Positions 1-8,922 of a DNA stretch of 64,000 nt are shown in pieces. The first letter of the stretch is position 1, and every line of letters starts with the position of its first letter. The notes beneath the pieces are model-generated. The model worked only from the letters and a program-made list of their open reading frames with translations, searched no databases and was not told the DNA's origin. The position numbers were made by a program, and so were the translations under genes. The stretch is from Pseudomonas hormoni (lineage in GTDB: Bacteria > Pseudomonadota > Gammaproteobacteria > Pseudomonadales > Pseudomonadaceae), in NCBI RefSeq assembly GCF_018502625.1, contig NZ_CP075566.1, positions 3,086,001-3,150,000 on the forward strand, written 5' to 3'.

Positions 1-80
1 CGCTGTTTCTTGTGGTGCTGCTCGCATCTCGCGGCCTCACCGGCACCGACCACGTGGATGGCCGGGAGCCTAAAGAATGA
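1..80 (+). CDS. mnhC: Mnh/Pha cation:proton antiporter subunit C, 3' end only
   Basis: Only the last 25 codons and the stop lie in the window, with the reading frame beginning at base 3. The tail is a hydrophobic stretch followed by a polar end (LTGTDHVDGREPKE), as in MnhC/PhaC, the NuoK-like small membrane subunit of Mrp-type antiporters. Its stop overlaps the start of the subunit D gene in the sequence ATGA, the same coupling used at every later junction of this operon. The identification rests mainly on position in the conserved order A/B-C-D-E-F-G. Confidence 0.8.
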   Translation, partial: LFLVVLLASRGLTGTDHVDGREPKE

Positions 81-1762
81 ATGCGATGACGCACCTGATC
101 GCCGCACCGATTCTGCTGCCGCTGCTGACCGCCGCGATCATGCTGATGCTGGGCGAGAAACACCGACCGCTGAAGGCCAAAATCAACCTGCTCTCCAGTC
201 TGTTGGGCCTGGGGATTTCCGTGCTGTTGCTGCAATGGACGCAAACCACCGGCGTGCCCGGTTCCATCGGCGTGTACCTGCCGGGCAACTGGCAGGTGCC
301 GTTCGGTATCGTGCTGGTAGTCGATCGCTTGTCCGCGCTGATGCTGGTGCTGACCGGGATCATCGGCGTCAGCGCCCTGCTGTTCGCCATGGCCCGCTGG
401 GACGGCGCCGGTTCGAGTTTCCACGCGCTGTTCCAGATTCAGATGATGGGCCTGTACGGCGCGTTCCTGACGGCGGACCTGTTCAACCTGTTCGTGTTTT
501 TCGAGGTGCTGCTGGCGGCCTCTTACGGCCTGATGCTCCACGGTTCGGGTCGGGCACGGGTGTCGTCGGGGCTGCATTACATCTCGATCAACCTGCTGGC
601 CTCGTCGCTGTTCCTGATTGGCGCGGCGCTGATCTACGGCGTCACCGGCACTCTGAACATGGCCGACCTGGCGCTGAAAATTCCGCTGGTGCCGGAGGCC
701 GATCGCGGCCTGCTGCATGCCGGCGCGGCGATTCTTGCCGTGGCGTTCCTGGCCAAGGCCGGGATGTGGCCGCTGAACTTCTGGTTGGTGCCGGCCTATT
801 CCGCCGCCAGCGCGCCGGTGGCGGCGATGTTCGCGATCATGACCAAGGTCGGCGTCTACACCTTGCTGCGGTTGTGGACCTTGCTGTTCTCCGGTCAGGC
901 CGGCGCCTCGGCGTACTTTGGCGGCGACTGGCTGATCTACGGCGGCATGGCGACCATCGTCTGCGCCGCCGTGGCGATCCTCGCCGCGCAACGGCTTGAG
1001 CGCATGGCGAGCCTGAGCATTCTGGTGTCGGCGGGGATTCTGTTGTCGGCCATCGGTTTCGCCCAGCCGAACCTGATCGGCGCGGCGCTGTTCTATCTGG
1101 TCAGCTCGACCCTGGCGTTAAGCGCGTTGTTTCTGCTGGCAGAGTTGATCGAGCGTTCGCGTTCGGCCAATGAAATGCCGCTGTTCGATGACGGCGACCT
1201 GATTGCCCGGCCGCTGGAGTCCCTGCAACCGCCCAAAGGCATCAACCTCGATGACGAACAGAAAGCCGTGGTCGGCCAGGTGATTCCCTGGACCATGGCG
1301 TTTCTCGGCTTGAGCTTCATCGCTTGCGCGTTGTTGATCATCGGCATGCCGCCGCTCTCCGGGTTCATCGGCAAACTGGGCTTGCTCAGTGCATTGCTCA
1401 ACCCGCTGGGCTTGGGCAATGGCACGGGTGAACCCGTGTCGAACGCCGCGTGGGGCTTGCTGGCGTTACTGATTCTCTCCGGGTTGGCGTCACTGATTGC
1501 GTTTTCACGCGTGGGCATCCAGCGCTTCTGGACGCCTGAGGAACGCCCCTCGCCGTTGCTGCGACAGCTCGAATGCGTGCCGATCATCGCGCTGTTGGGG
1601 TTGAGCATTCTGCTGACTTTCAAGGCCGACCCCCTGTTGCGCTACACCCAGGCCGCCGCGCAGGCGTTGAATAACCCGCAGCAATACGTGATGGCGGTAC
1701 TCGGCACCCGTGCGGTTCCGAGTCCGGAAGCCAAGGCAGCGGTCGCGGAGGTGCAACCATGA
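77..1762 (+). CDS. mnhD: Mnh/Pha monovalent cation:proton antiporter subunit D
   Basis: This 561-residue polytopic inner-membrane protein is the NuoM/NuoN-like subunit D of the Mrp (Mnh/Pha/Sha) Na+ or K+/H+ antiporter. The middle of the protein carries the proton-translocating module, with the conserved intramembrane lysine region around FLAKAGMWPLNFWL and repeated hydrophobic helices. A polar insert near residues 370-400 precedes the last helices, a feature I associate with the Pseudomonas and Sinorhizobium PhaD group. It overlaps subunits C and E by four bases each, so the subunits should be made in step. Expected role: Na+ or K+ extrusion and pH homeostasis. Confidence 0.92.
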   Translation: MNAMTHLIAAPILLPLLTAAIMLMLGEKHRPLKAKINLLSSLLGLGISVLLLQWTQTTGVPGSIGVYLPGNWQVPFGIVLVVDRLSALMLVLTGIIGVSALLFAMARWDGAGSSFHALFQIQMMGLYGAFLTADLFNLFVFFEVLLAASYGLMLHGSGRARVSSGLHYISINLLASSLFLIGAALIYGVTGTLNMADLALKIPLVPEADRGLLHAGAAILAVAFLAKAGMWPLNFWLVPAYSAASAPVAAMFAIMTKVGVYTLLRLWTLLFSGQAGASAYFGGDWLIYGGMATIVCAAVAILAAQRLERMASLSILVSAGILLSAIGFAQPNLIGAALFYLVSSTLALSALFLLAELIERSRSANEMPLFDDGDLIARPLESLQPPKGINLDDEQKAVVGQVIPWTMAFLGLSFIACALLIIGMPPLSGFIGKLGLLSALLNPLGLGNGTGEPVSNAAWGLLALLILSGLASLIAFSRVGIQRFWTPEERPSPLLRQLECVPIIALLGLSILLTFKADPLLRYTQAAAQALNNPQQYVMAVLGTRAVPSPEAKAAVAEVQP

Positions 1763-2247
1763 AACGCCTGTTTCCTGCCCCGTGGCTGTCGCTGGCGCTG
1801 TGGGTGTTGTGGCTGGTGCTGAACCTGTCGATCAGCCCCGGCAATCTGCTGCTGGGGGCCGTGCTCGGTTTTTGTGCGCCGTTGATGATGCGCAAGTTGC
1901 GACCCCTGCCGATTCGCATTCGGCGTCCCGGCGTGATCCTGGGTTTGTTCTTCATCGTCGGGCGCGACGTGCTGGTCTCCAACCTCGCCGTGGCCTGGGG
2001 CGTGCTCAACGCCGGGCGCCGGGCACCGCGCTCGCAATTCATCAAAGTGCCGCTGGACTTGCGTGACGCCAACGGCCTGGCTGCACTGGCGATGATCTGC
2101 ACGGTGGTACCCGGTACGGTCTGGTCGGAACTGGCGCTGGACCGCAGCATTCTGTTGCTGCACGTCTTCGATCTGGAGGACGAAGCGCTGTTCATCCAGC
2201 ACTTCAAGGCGACCTACGAGCGCCCCTTGATGGAGATCTTCGAATGA
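1759..2247 (+). CDS. mnhE: Mnh/Pha cation:proton antiporter subunit E
   Basis: A 162-residue membrane protein with two or three N-terminal helices and a soluble C-terminal part. This is the normal size and shape for MnhE, a subunit of Mrp antiporters with no close relative in complex I. The segment ICTVVPGTVWSE and the following acidic stretch match the conserved MnhE core. The start codon sits in a 4-base ATGA overlap with mnhD and the stop overlaps mnhF in the same way. It is needed for assembly or activity of the complex in characterised systems. Confidence 0.92.
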   Translation: MKRLFPAPWLSLALWVLWLVLNLSISPGNLLLGAVLGFCAPLMMRKLRPLPIRIRRPGVILGLFFIVGRDVLVSNLAVAWGVLNAGRRAPRSQFIKVPLDLRDANGLAALAMICTVVPGTVWSELALDRSILLLHVFDLEDEALFIQHFKATYERPLMEIFE

Positions 2248-2522
2248 GCCCGTTACTGTCGAATGCGGTTCTGCTGAGCCTGTTCATCTTTTCGCTGGCG
2301 ATGGTTTTGACCCTGATCCGCCTGTTCAAAGGGCCGTCGGCGCAAGACCGGGTTCTGGCGCTGGATTACCTGTACATCATCGCGATGCTGATGATGCTGA
2401 CGCTGGGCATTCGCTACGCCAGTGACACTTACTTCGAAGCGGCGCTGCTGATCGCGCTGTTCGGCTTCGTCGGCTCGTTTGCCCTGGCGAAATTCCTGCT
2501 GCGTGGCGAGGTGATCGAATGA
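2244..2522 (+). CDS. mnhF: Mnh/Pha cation:proton antiporter subunit F
   Basis: A 92-residue protein with three predicted membrane helices and the signature RLFKGPSAQDRVLALD between helices one and two, which is diagnostic of MnhF/PhaF. The length is typical of the family. It overlaps mnhE and mnhG by four bases each. In the Mrp complex it is one of the small subunits packed beside the D subunit. Confidence 0.93.
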   Translation: MSPLLSNAVLLSLFIFSLAMVLTLIRLFKGPSAQDRVLALDYLYIIAMLMMLTLGIRYASDTYFEAALLIALFGFVGSFALAKFLLRGEVIE

Positions 2523-2881
2523 ACGCTGAACTGTCTCTGTGGGTGGAAATCCCGGTGGCGATCCTGCTGGTGCTGAGCAGTGTTTTCGCATTGATCGGCG
2601 CGATCGGGCTGGTGCGGATGAAGGATTACTTCCAGCGCATGCACCCACCGGCGCTGGCCTCGACATTGGGTGCGTGGTGCGTGGCGCTGGGCTCGATCAT
2701 CTACTTTTCGGCGCTCAAGTCAGGGCCGGTGTTACATGCCTGGCTGATCCCGATTCTGCTGGCGATTACCGTGCCGGTCACGACTTTGCTACTGGCGCGG
2801 GCGGCGTTGTTCCGCAAGCGTATGGCGGGGGATGATGTGCCGGCGGAAGTGAGTAGTCGGCGGAGTGAGAGCGGGAGTTAG
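2519..2881 (+). CDS. mnhG: Mnh/Pha cation:proton antiporter subunit G
   Basis: A 120-residue protein with three membrane helices and the family motif FALIGAIGLVRMKDYFQRMHPP, completing the antiporter set. The polar C-terminal tail (RKRMAGDDVPAEVSSRRSESGS) is variable in the family. It is the last gene of the operon. A perfect 28-bp inverted repeat of REPIN type starts about 30 bases after the stop, and the next gene is on the other strand, so transcription probably ends here. Confidence 0.93.
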   Translation: MNAELSLWVEIPVAILLVLSSVFALIGAIGLVRMKDYFQRMHPPALASTLGAWCVALGSIIYFSALKSGPVLHAWLIPILLAITVPVTTLLLARAALFRKRMAGDDVPAEVSSRRSESGS

Positions 2882-2912
2882 GTTCAGAGATTTGTGTTGA
2901 TTGGCAGGGCCT

Positions 2913-3005
2913 CTTCGCGGGCAAGCCTTGCTCCTACAGGTTATGTGTCGTTCACACAGGTGTGATTCAGCACAGAACCTGTAGGAGCAAGGCTTGCCCG
3001 CGAAG
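2913..3005. repeat. REPIN-type inverted repeat, 'cctgtaggagc' family
   Basis: Two perfect 28-base arms (2913-2940 and 2978-3005) in inverted orientation enclose a 37-base loop. The core is cttcgcgggcaagc / gcttgcccgcgaag with a gtaggagc outer part. It lies between convergent genes and could also act as a bidirectional hairpin at their 3' ends. Confidence 0.85.
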
Positions 3006-3009
3006 CTTT

Positions 3010-3447
3010 TCAGATCCAGGCAACAGCCAACAACCCCGCCCCCAACGCCACACACAACGGCGAATAAACCCAAGTGTCGAGCCGGGCAAACTTCGACCCC
3101 TTGACCTGCTTGAAAAACCCCACCAGGTTCGAATCGCCGATCGCCCGGGCGAACATCAGCATCGCGATGGCGCTGATCACCCATTGCAGCGATTGATGGG
3201 ACACCGCCGGCATCCACCAGCCGACCCGCAAGCACACCAGCGCGGCGACCAGCAGCAATCCGAAAGCCACCAGCAACGTCAGCCATCCCGACGGTTTGAA
3301 CGCGGGCCGCGATCTTGCGCCGTCCTCCCCCGGCACCTGCGGCACCGCCGCCACGGCAGCCCACTGGCCACCCAGCCCCCAGTAGACATGTATCAGGCTG
3401 ATCAGCGCGAAGATTGTCACCAGCCATTGAGCCAACACAAACGTCAT
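3010..3447 (-). CDS. DUF3995 family membrane protein
   Basis: A 145-residue integral membrane protein with four predicted helices, at about residues 5-25, 53-75, 87-105 and 123-145. The N-terminal HVYWGLGGQW element is characteristic of DUF3995 proteins. Its function is unknown. The start has a good ribosome-binding site (AAGGATCC, about 5 bases before ATG). It stands alone, convergent with the antiporter operon. Confidence 0.8.
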   Translation of the reverse strand: MTFVLAQWLVTIFALISLIHVYWGLGGQWAAVAAVPQVPGEDGARSRPAFKPSGWLTLLVAFGLLLVAALVCLRVGWWMPAVSHQSLQWVISAIAMLMFARAIGDSNLVGFFKQVKGSKFARLDTWVYSPLCVALGAGLLAVAWI

Positions 3448-3538
3448 GTCGAGGATCCTTGAAAGGGATTTAACAGAATCATCCTAGTCGGCATTTTTAG
3501 AAGTGCGCGAATGATCAACGGTGATAAAGTGCCGCCCC

Positions 3539-4015
3539 ATGAAACTCGCCCGAACCGATCGCTCACTCATTGCATGGATGCTTTATTGCTGCGTCCTGTT
3601 CAATGTGTTCGCCTGCAGCATCGGTCACGGGCAGATGGTCGGGATGCAGCTCAACGGCCTCGGCGGCCAGTTCTGTACGATCGACCCGAACACCCAGGCA
3701 CCCGCCTCCTCAAACACCTCCGAAGACAAACTGCCGACACTGTCGAAAGCCTTCGGTTGCCCGTTGTGCTCCACCGGCGGCATGGGCCCGGCGCTCAATT
3801 CCAGCCTGACCCTGGCGATCCTCCCGGAACAACACAGCCCACCCCTGGCGGTCGTTGCCAGCGCTGACCTCCCCGCCCGTTTCACCTGGCCTTCGGCCAC
3901 CCCCGCGCCCCGCCGCTCGCCTGAATCCCTTCGCCTTTCAATCAGCTCACTTCGCCAACGCGAGGCGTTCGCCTGTGCGCTGCTTCCTAGTCAAGCCTTC
4001 AGGATTCATCGATGA
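3539..4015 (+). CDS. DUF2946 family protein coupled to the TonB receptor
   Basis: A 158-residue protein from the ATG at 3539; an upstream in-frame GTG at 3521 is possible but has no better ribosome-binding site. It has an N-terminal membrane segment (WMLYCCVLFNVFACSIG), a polar middle with FGCPLCSTGG (a CxxC pair), and a variable proline-rich tail. This matches DUF2946 proteins, which commonly sit beside TonB-dependent receptors and are thought to take part in metal handling; that role is inference. The stop codon overlaps the receptor start in ATGA, so the two are likely translated in step. Confidence 0.75.
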   Translation: MKLARTDRSLIAWMLYCCVLFNVFACSIGHGQMVGMQLNGLGGQFCTIDPNTQAPASSNTSEDKLPTLSKAFGCPLCSTGGMGPALNSSLTLAILPEQHSPPLAVVASADLPARFTWPSATPAPRRSPESLRLSISSLRQREAFACALLPSQAFRIHR

Positions 4016-6144
4016 AAACCTTCCCTTTGCTGGCCAGCCTGTGCGGCTGCCTGTCCATTAACGCCTGGGCACACTCCACGGTGGACCTCGCACCGATCAC
4101 CATTGACGGCGAAGCCACCGCCGAGCCGGGCCTGAGCCTGGATCAATCCAGCGGCATGGCCTCGCGCCTGGGGCTAAGCGTGCGTGACACCCCTGCCTCG
4201 GTGGCGATTGCCAACCGCAACGACATCGAACGCCGTGGCGCACAGAACTTCCAGGACGCCGCCAACACCCTGCCGGGCGTCAATGCCAGTGCGCCGCCGG
4301 GTTTCGGTGGGTTCGTCTCCTACCGTGGTTTCACCAGCGGCCAGATCACCCAGATGTTCAACGGTGTCAACGTCGCCGGTGGCCTCGCCCGGCCCGTGGA
4401 TGCGTGGATCTATGATCGTGTGGAACTGGTGGGCGGCCCGTCATCGCTGATCAATGGCGCCGGCTCCGTAGGGGGTTCGCTGAACTACGTGACCAAACTG
4501 GCGACCCGTGAAGAGCAAGCAGTCGAAGGTCGGATCAGCTACGGCAGTTACGACACCACCCAGACCGCGTTCGGCCTTAACCATGCCCTCAGTGAAGCCG
4601 GTGCGGACGTGCAGCATTACGCCCGGCTCGACGTCAGCCACAACAACGGCAACGGCTACATCGATCGGCAGGAACGCGATGCGTGGAGCGTGGCGTTTTC
4701 GCTGCTCAGTGACCTGACGCCGAACCTGTCCCACACCCTGGCCCTGGAATATCAGGATGAACACGAAGACAGCCCTTACTGGGGCACGCCGGTGCTCAAC
4801 CCCAAGGCCGGTGAATTGAAGATCGACAAGCACAACCGCTTCAACAACTACAACGTCGAGGATGGCCGCTACGAGCAGCGTACGATCTGGGTGCGCTCGA
4901 TCATCGACTACCGGATCAACGACAGCACCACCCTGCGCAATACCCTTTATCACCTCGACAGCCAGCGCGATTACCGCAACCTGGAAACCTACCAGTACAG
5001 CGCCGACAACCGTGCAGTGAACCGCTCCACGGCGTATCAGGTCCGCCATCAGGGCGAGCAGAACGGCAACCAGTTCGAACTGCGTCACGACAACACGTTG
5101 TTTGGCCTCGATACGACCTGGTCCGGCGGTTTCGAGTACAAGGTCAACCAGACCACCAATTCGCCGCTGAACGTCAAAGGCGCCAGCACGGTCGATCCGA
5201 ACAACTTTCAGCCGGGCCACTTCTACGACATTCCGGGGACTCGACCGGGCTTCGTCAGCGACAAGACCAACGAAGTCACCACTAAAGCCCTGTTCGTCGA
5301 GAACCGCCTGGCGCTGACCGACAAGCTGTCGTTGCTGACTGGCCTGCGTTATGACGCTATCGATCTGAACGTGACCAACCACCGGCAGGTGACCGCCAGC
5401 AATCCACGTCATCTCAAACGCAGCTGGGAACCGCTGACCGGCCGCGCCGGCCTGACCTGGCAGTTCATCCCTGACGCCAACGTCTACGTGCAATACAGCA
5501 CCGCCGCCGAACAACCCAACGGCACGCAAAACTTTGATGTCTCCACCGGCAAGCAATGGGAGGTCGGCAGCAAATTCGATTATCTGGGTGGTCGCGGTTC
5601 GGCGACGGTGGCGGCTTACACGATTGAGCGCAAGGACTTTGCGGTCACTGATCCGCTGGACCCGACGAGCAGCATTCCCGTGGGTCAGCAGACATCCAAA
5701 GGGATCGAGTTGGCGAGTTCGCTGCGGATCACCGACAAGCTGTTGGCAGAAGGCAACTTCGCCTGGGTTGACGCTCAGTACGACGAGTTCACGGAGAAGA
5801 ATGCGGCGGGTATGGTGGTGTCACGCAAGGGCAACACACCCACCAACGTGCCGGACCGGGTCGGCAATCTGTGGCTGACCTATGACTTTGCGCCGCAATG
5901 GCAAGGGGGCGTCGATGCGCGGTACGTCGCTTCGGTGTTTGCCGACAACGCCAACACGATGACCGTGCCGTCGTACACGCTTTACGGCACGTTTCTCAGT
6001 TACAAGGTCGATCGGCACACCACGGTCACTGGCCGGGTGCGCAACCTGACCAATGAGGTGTATGCCGAGTTTGCGCATGTGTCGCCGGCGTATTACCTGG
6101 GTACGCCGCGGACTTTTGAAATGGCGGTGCAAACCCGGTTTTAG
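4012..6144 (+). CDS. TonB-dependent outer-membrane receptor (siderophore type)
   Basis: A 710-residue outer-membrane receptor. Residues 1-20 are a signal peptide ending in AWA. The plug domain follows (SVRDTPASVAIANRNDIERR, then LPGVNAS and VELVGGPSSLINGAGSVGG), and then a 22-strand barrel ending in aromatic Phe (VQTRF), the usual insertion signal. It would import a ferric siderophore or other metal chelate using TonB energy. The partner is the DUF2946 gene just upstream, overlapping by 4 bases. No Fur box is obvious in the short upstream region. The ligand cannot be named from sequence; the DUF2946 neighbour allows copper or another metal as an alternative to iron. Confidence 0.88.
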   Translation: MKTFPLLASLCGCLSINAWAHSTVDLAPITIDGEATAEPGLSLDQSSGMASRLGLSVRDTPASVAIANRNDIERRGAQNFQDAANTLPGVNASAPPGFGGFVSYRGFTSGQITQMFNGVNVAGGLARPVDAWIYDRVELVGGPSSLINGAGSVGGSLNYVTKLATREEQAVEGRISYGSYDTTQTAFGLNHALSEAGADVQHYARLDVSHNNGNGYIDRQERDAWSVAFSLLSDLTPNLSHTLALEYQDEHEDSPYWGTPVLNPKAGELKIDKHNRFNNYNVEDGRYEQRTIWVRSIIDYRINDSTTLRNTLYHLDSQRDYRNLETYQYSADNRAVNRSTAYQVRHQGEQNGNQFELRHDNTLFGLDTTWSGGFEYKVNQTTNSPLNVKGASTVDPNNFQPGHFYDIPGTRPGFVSDKTNEVTTKALFVENRLALTDKLSLLTGLRYDAIDLNVTNHRQVTASNPRHLKRSWEPLTGRAGLTWQFIPDANVYVQYSTAAEQPNGTQNFDVSTGKQWEVGSKFDYLGGRGSATVAAYTIERKDFAVTDPLDPTSSIPVGQQTSKGIELASSLRITDKLLAEGNFAWVDAQYDEFTEKNAAGMVVSRKGNTPTNVPDRVGNLWLTYDFAPQWQGGVDARYVASVFADNANTMTVPSYTLYGTFLSYKVDRHTTVTGRVRNLTNEVYAEFAHVSPAYYLGTPRTFEMAVQTRF

Positions 6145-6158
6145 TCCTGCATTTATCC

Positions 6159-6304
6159 TGTGGCGAGGGAGCTTGCTCCCGCTGGGCTGCGAAGCAGACC
6201 CAAACCATCACACCTCTAATCTTCAGTTTTAACGCAGCAGTCGGATGACGACTGCTGCGCAGTCGAACGGGACGGTGCGGCGATCCGACAAGCTTCCTTG
6301 CCAC
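6159..6304. repeat. REPIN-type repeat, 'tgtggcgagggagcttgctcccgctggg' family
   Basis: The left arm begins tgtggcgagggagcttgctc at 6159 and a degraded right arm ends ccttgccaca at 6304. The same long form with the internal gcgaagc and ctgctgcgcag segments recurs at 22909-23039 and, shortened, at 57608-57702. It lies between convergent genes. Confidence 0.7.
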
Positions 6305-6309
6305 AATAC

Positions 6310-7323
6310 TCACTGAAGACTGGCGGAGACTTTATCCGCCACATCCTTCGGCACCCACGCCTGCCACACATCCGGGTGCGCCTTCATGAACGCCTCCGCC
6401 GCCTGCCGCGGCGGGGTATGTTTCTCGCTCATTTCAGCCAGCGCCTTGTTCAACGGACCGATGGGAAAATCGACCTTGGTAAAGAACTCGGCGATCTGCG
6501 GGTACTGTTTCTGGAACGGTGTGGACACGCCAATCGACAGCTTCGAGGGCAATGAGCGAGTCGGCTTCGGATTCGGGTTATCGGCGTCGGTCAGGGTTTT
6601 CCAGGCTTCGGCGTCGAACGGCGGCTCTTCCAGTTGAACCAGTTTGAAACGCCCTAGCAAGGGTGTCGGCGACCAGTAATAGAAAAGAACCGGCTTGCCA
6701 CGACGAATCGACGAACTGATTTCCGCATCCAGTGCCGCCCCGGAGCCGCTGCGGAAATTTACATAGCTCTCGTCCAGGCCATAGGCCTTGAGCTTCTGCT
6801 TGTTGACTACCTCCGACGTCCAGCCGATCGGGCTGTTGAGGAAACGCCCCTTGCCCGGGGATTCCGGATCGCTGAACACGCCCTTGTATTTCGGCAGGTC
6901 GCTGACGCTGCGCAGGTCCGGCGCCAGCGGCTTGATGCCTTTCGCCGGGTCGCCCTTGATCACGTATTCGGGCACCCACCAGCCTTCGGTGGCGCCCTTC
7001 ACCGTATCGCCGAGGCTGACGACCTTGCCTTCGGCCTCGGCCTTGACCCAGACCGGGCTGCGACCGGCCCATTCTTCGCCGATGACCTGAATGTCATTGT
7101 TGGCCAGGGCGGTCTCCAGCGTGATGGTCGTCCCCGGCAAGGTATCGGTCGGCAGCCCGTAGCCCTTTTCGACGATGATCCGCAGGATATCGGTGATCAG
7201 GCTGCCGCTTTCCCAGTTCAGGTCGGCGAAATGGATCGGCGCCTGGGCGGCGAATACCGGAACGGGCGAACCCAGACCGAAAACGACCAGGGCAGTGGCC
7301 AGCAACCGTCGAAATCCGTTCAT
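6310..7323 (-). CDS. Glycine betaine/proline-type ABC transporter solute-binding protein (OpuAC/ProX)
   Basis: A 337-residue periplasmic binding protein from the ATG at 7323, which has a GAGG site; a longer frame to 7386 lacks a usable start signal. A signal peptide ends about PVFAAQA. The mature part (FADLNWESGSLITDILRIIVEKGYG) is the OpuAC fold that binds quaternary amines with an aromatic cage; WW and YYW segments are visible. No ATPase or permease gene is next to it, so it is an orphan binding protein that must serve a transporter elsewhere. The downstream neighbour is convergent. Confidence 0.82.
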   Translation of the reverse strand: MNGFRRLLATALVVFGLGSPVPVFAAQAPIHFADLNWESGSLITDILRIIVEKGYGLPTDTLPGTTITLETALANNDIQVIGEEWAGRSPVWVKAEAEGKVVSLGDTVKGATEGWWVPEYVIKGDPAKGIKPLAPDLRSVSDLPKYKGVFSDPESPGKGRFLNSPIGWTSEVVNKQKLKAYGLDESYVNFRSGSGAALDAEISSSIRRGKPVLFYYWSPTPLLGRFKLVQLEEPPFDAEAWKTLTDADNPNPKPTRSLPSKLSIGVSTPFQKQYPQIAEFFTKVDFPIGPLNKALAEMSEKHTPPRQAAEAFMKAHPDVWQAWVPKDVADKVSASLQ

Positions 7324-7438
7324 GCTTTGCACCTCGTGCTGTTCACAGCAATAGCAGGATGGCCTGATAAAGACCGCAAGCCTCAAAATACTCAGTCAAC
7401 TGACTGTAGTAGAGGTTCCTGCTTTCGAGGGGGGAGGA

Positions 7439-7642
7439 TTATTTTTCGGACGTTTCCTGCAAACGCGCCAGCTCTCTTCGTACCATGCTGGCGTACTCCG
7501 CCGGACGCAATGTGTAGATCTGCGACGCCACCCAACCCAACCATGCACCTTGCAGAACGGCCTTCTGGTCAAACAGCCGCTGAGCCTCGACTCGAGCGCT
7601 GGCCTGGTTCTGCTCGTGGAAATCGGCGCGGGTCAGGGTCAT
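7439..7642 (-). CDS. Small hypothetical protein (67 aa)
   Basis: A 67-residue, mostly helical soluble protein of unknown function (begins MTLTRADFHEQNQASARVEA). It is coupled to the gene before it: the stop TAA of the 156-residue protein and this ATG share one base (TAATG). That junction and the clean third-position GC support a real gene. No motif was recognised. Confidence 0.6.
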   Translation of the reverse strand: MTLTRADFHEQNQASARVEAQRLFDQKAVLQGAWLGWVASQIYTLRPAEYASMVRRELARLQETSEK

Positions 7643-8112
7643 TACTCGCTGGCCTTGAACGTCACCAGTTCACCCTTGCGCCACTTGGCTGCCTTGGCCG
7701 TTACGGCTTTCAGGGTTTTGGTCAGGCCTTCCTGCAATTGTTGGTGAGCAGCAAACACCATCACCACGCTGTGACCTTCCTTGAACACGATCCCGTGGCC
7801 GTCGGCCGTGGTCACGAACGCGTAATCGCCGAGACCGTACACCGTCAGTTTGATTTCGCGGAACTTGATGTCCAGTTTGCCGCCTTCACGGCTGGGCAAC
7901 ACCGATGCACTGAAATGATCGCCAACCTTGAGTTTCAAGCCTGGCTTGTCGTCCACCACCAGTGCTGATTCGGTGTCGAGTTCGGCAATGTAAATGCCTT
8001 CAGCGTTCTGTTCGGTGATGTAAACAAAACGTGACTGGAACTGTTTAACCAGCTTTGCGCGCAAATCACCCAGCACGAACAAAGCATGCATATCGAGATT
8101 ACTTACTGCCAA
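7642..8112 (-). CDS. Hypothetical soluble protein, TTG start
   Basis: The open frame runs on to 8244, but the first part (MDEHSARFRIRPGPF...) has non-coding composition. I place the start at the TTG at 8112, preceded by GGGGA about 7 bases upstream, giving 156 residues beginning AVSNLDMHALFVLGDLRAKL. It looks like a compact alpha/beta protein with several beta strands (KLKVGDHFSASVLP, KLDIKFREIKLTVYG) and a basic C-terminus. No family was recognised. It is followed by the coupled 67-residue gene. Confidence 0.55.
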   Translation of the reverse strand: MAVSNLDMHALFVLGDLRAKLVKQFQSRFVYITEQNAEGIYIAELDTESALVVDDKPGLKLKVGDHFSASVLPSREGGKLDIKFREIKLTVYGLGDYAFVTTADGHGIVFKEGHSVVMVFAAHQQLQEGLTKTLKAVTAKAAKWRKGELVTFKASE

Positions 8113-8526
8113 GGAAACATCCCCACATCTGAAAATGATGCTGCACGCTGACAGGCAGCGCACAGCAGAAAAAAAGCGGCAATGCCGAAGGTTGTAGCCA
8201 AAGGGTCCGGGTCGAATCCGGAAACGAGCAGAGTGCTCATCCATCGCGAGGCGTGAAAAGACTACTGGAATGTCACTCGCGTCGTCTTGCCTGGCGTTCG
8301 TCAGAAGTTGAAGGAAAACGCCCTTCTGTCCGCCAGAAAAACAGGATTACCAACCTTAGGGAAAAAACGCTGCAAAAAAAGCATTTTTCCGACATATCGC
8401 CCGCAAAAAATTGCTTTAGATGAACATCAATCGTCAACCCGTGACGGTGATTCTAGAGCAGCGATGCTCATCGAGACTACCCAAAACGACGTACACACGT
8501 CGGCAAAACAATGAAAAGGACTTCAT
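8113..8526. other. Gene-free spacer, divergent promoters expected
   Basis: About 410 bases between divergent small genes. It is more A/T-rich than its surroundings around 8330-8420, with runs such as aaaaaaacgc and gcatttttcc. It should hold the promoters of both neighbours, but I could not place -35/-10 elements with confidence. The open frames here have poor codon use. Confidence 0.5.
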
Positions 8527-8763
8527 ATGTGCACCCTGACACACTTCGTTCCTCACACAAACCCTCCATCGACGCTGCCCCCGGCGATGTTCCCGCACAC
8601 TGCGTTTGACCCTGCGGAGCGTGCCACGCCGCGCTTCCAGGTGGTACTGGCCGGCAATGCCTTCTTCCACATTAAGGAAATTTCCACAGGTCACGTAAGA
8701 GGTTTCCGCAGCAACCATAACGAAGCCTGCGCGCTTGCCCGCGCGCTCGAGTTACGGTGCTGA
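8527..8763 (+). CDS. Small hypothetical protein (78 aa)
   Basis: A 78-residue protein whose ATG is preceded by AAAAGGACTTCAT, a good ribosome-binding site. The N-terminal third is proline-rich and variable. The C-terminal part, FQVVLAGNAFFHIKEISTGHVRGFRSNHNEAC, looks like a small folded domain with a short helix at the end (ALARALELR). Function unknown. Codon use supports it being real. Confidence 0.6.
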   Translation: MCTLTHFVPHTNPPSTLPPAMFPHTAFDPAERATPRFQVVLAGNAFFHIKEISTGHVRGFRSNHNEACALARALELRC

Positions 8764-8922
8764 ACGTTCTGCCTTATTCCACTCCTATAGACGTTTCGTC
8801 ATGCCGACGAGTTAACTCAGCCGTCGGCAGGCAACTACTGCCATACTGGCGAACCAATGAAACCCGTTCCCAAGCCGGACGGCGTTCAACACAACAGAAT
8901 ATTTCCAAGGGAAGGCTGCTAC

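Noticed and set aside
4441..5556. 371-residue open frame on the minus strand
   Set aside because: Antisense to the TonB receptor barrel; no family motif.
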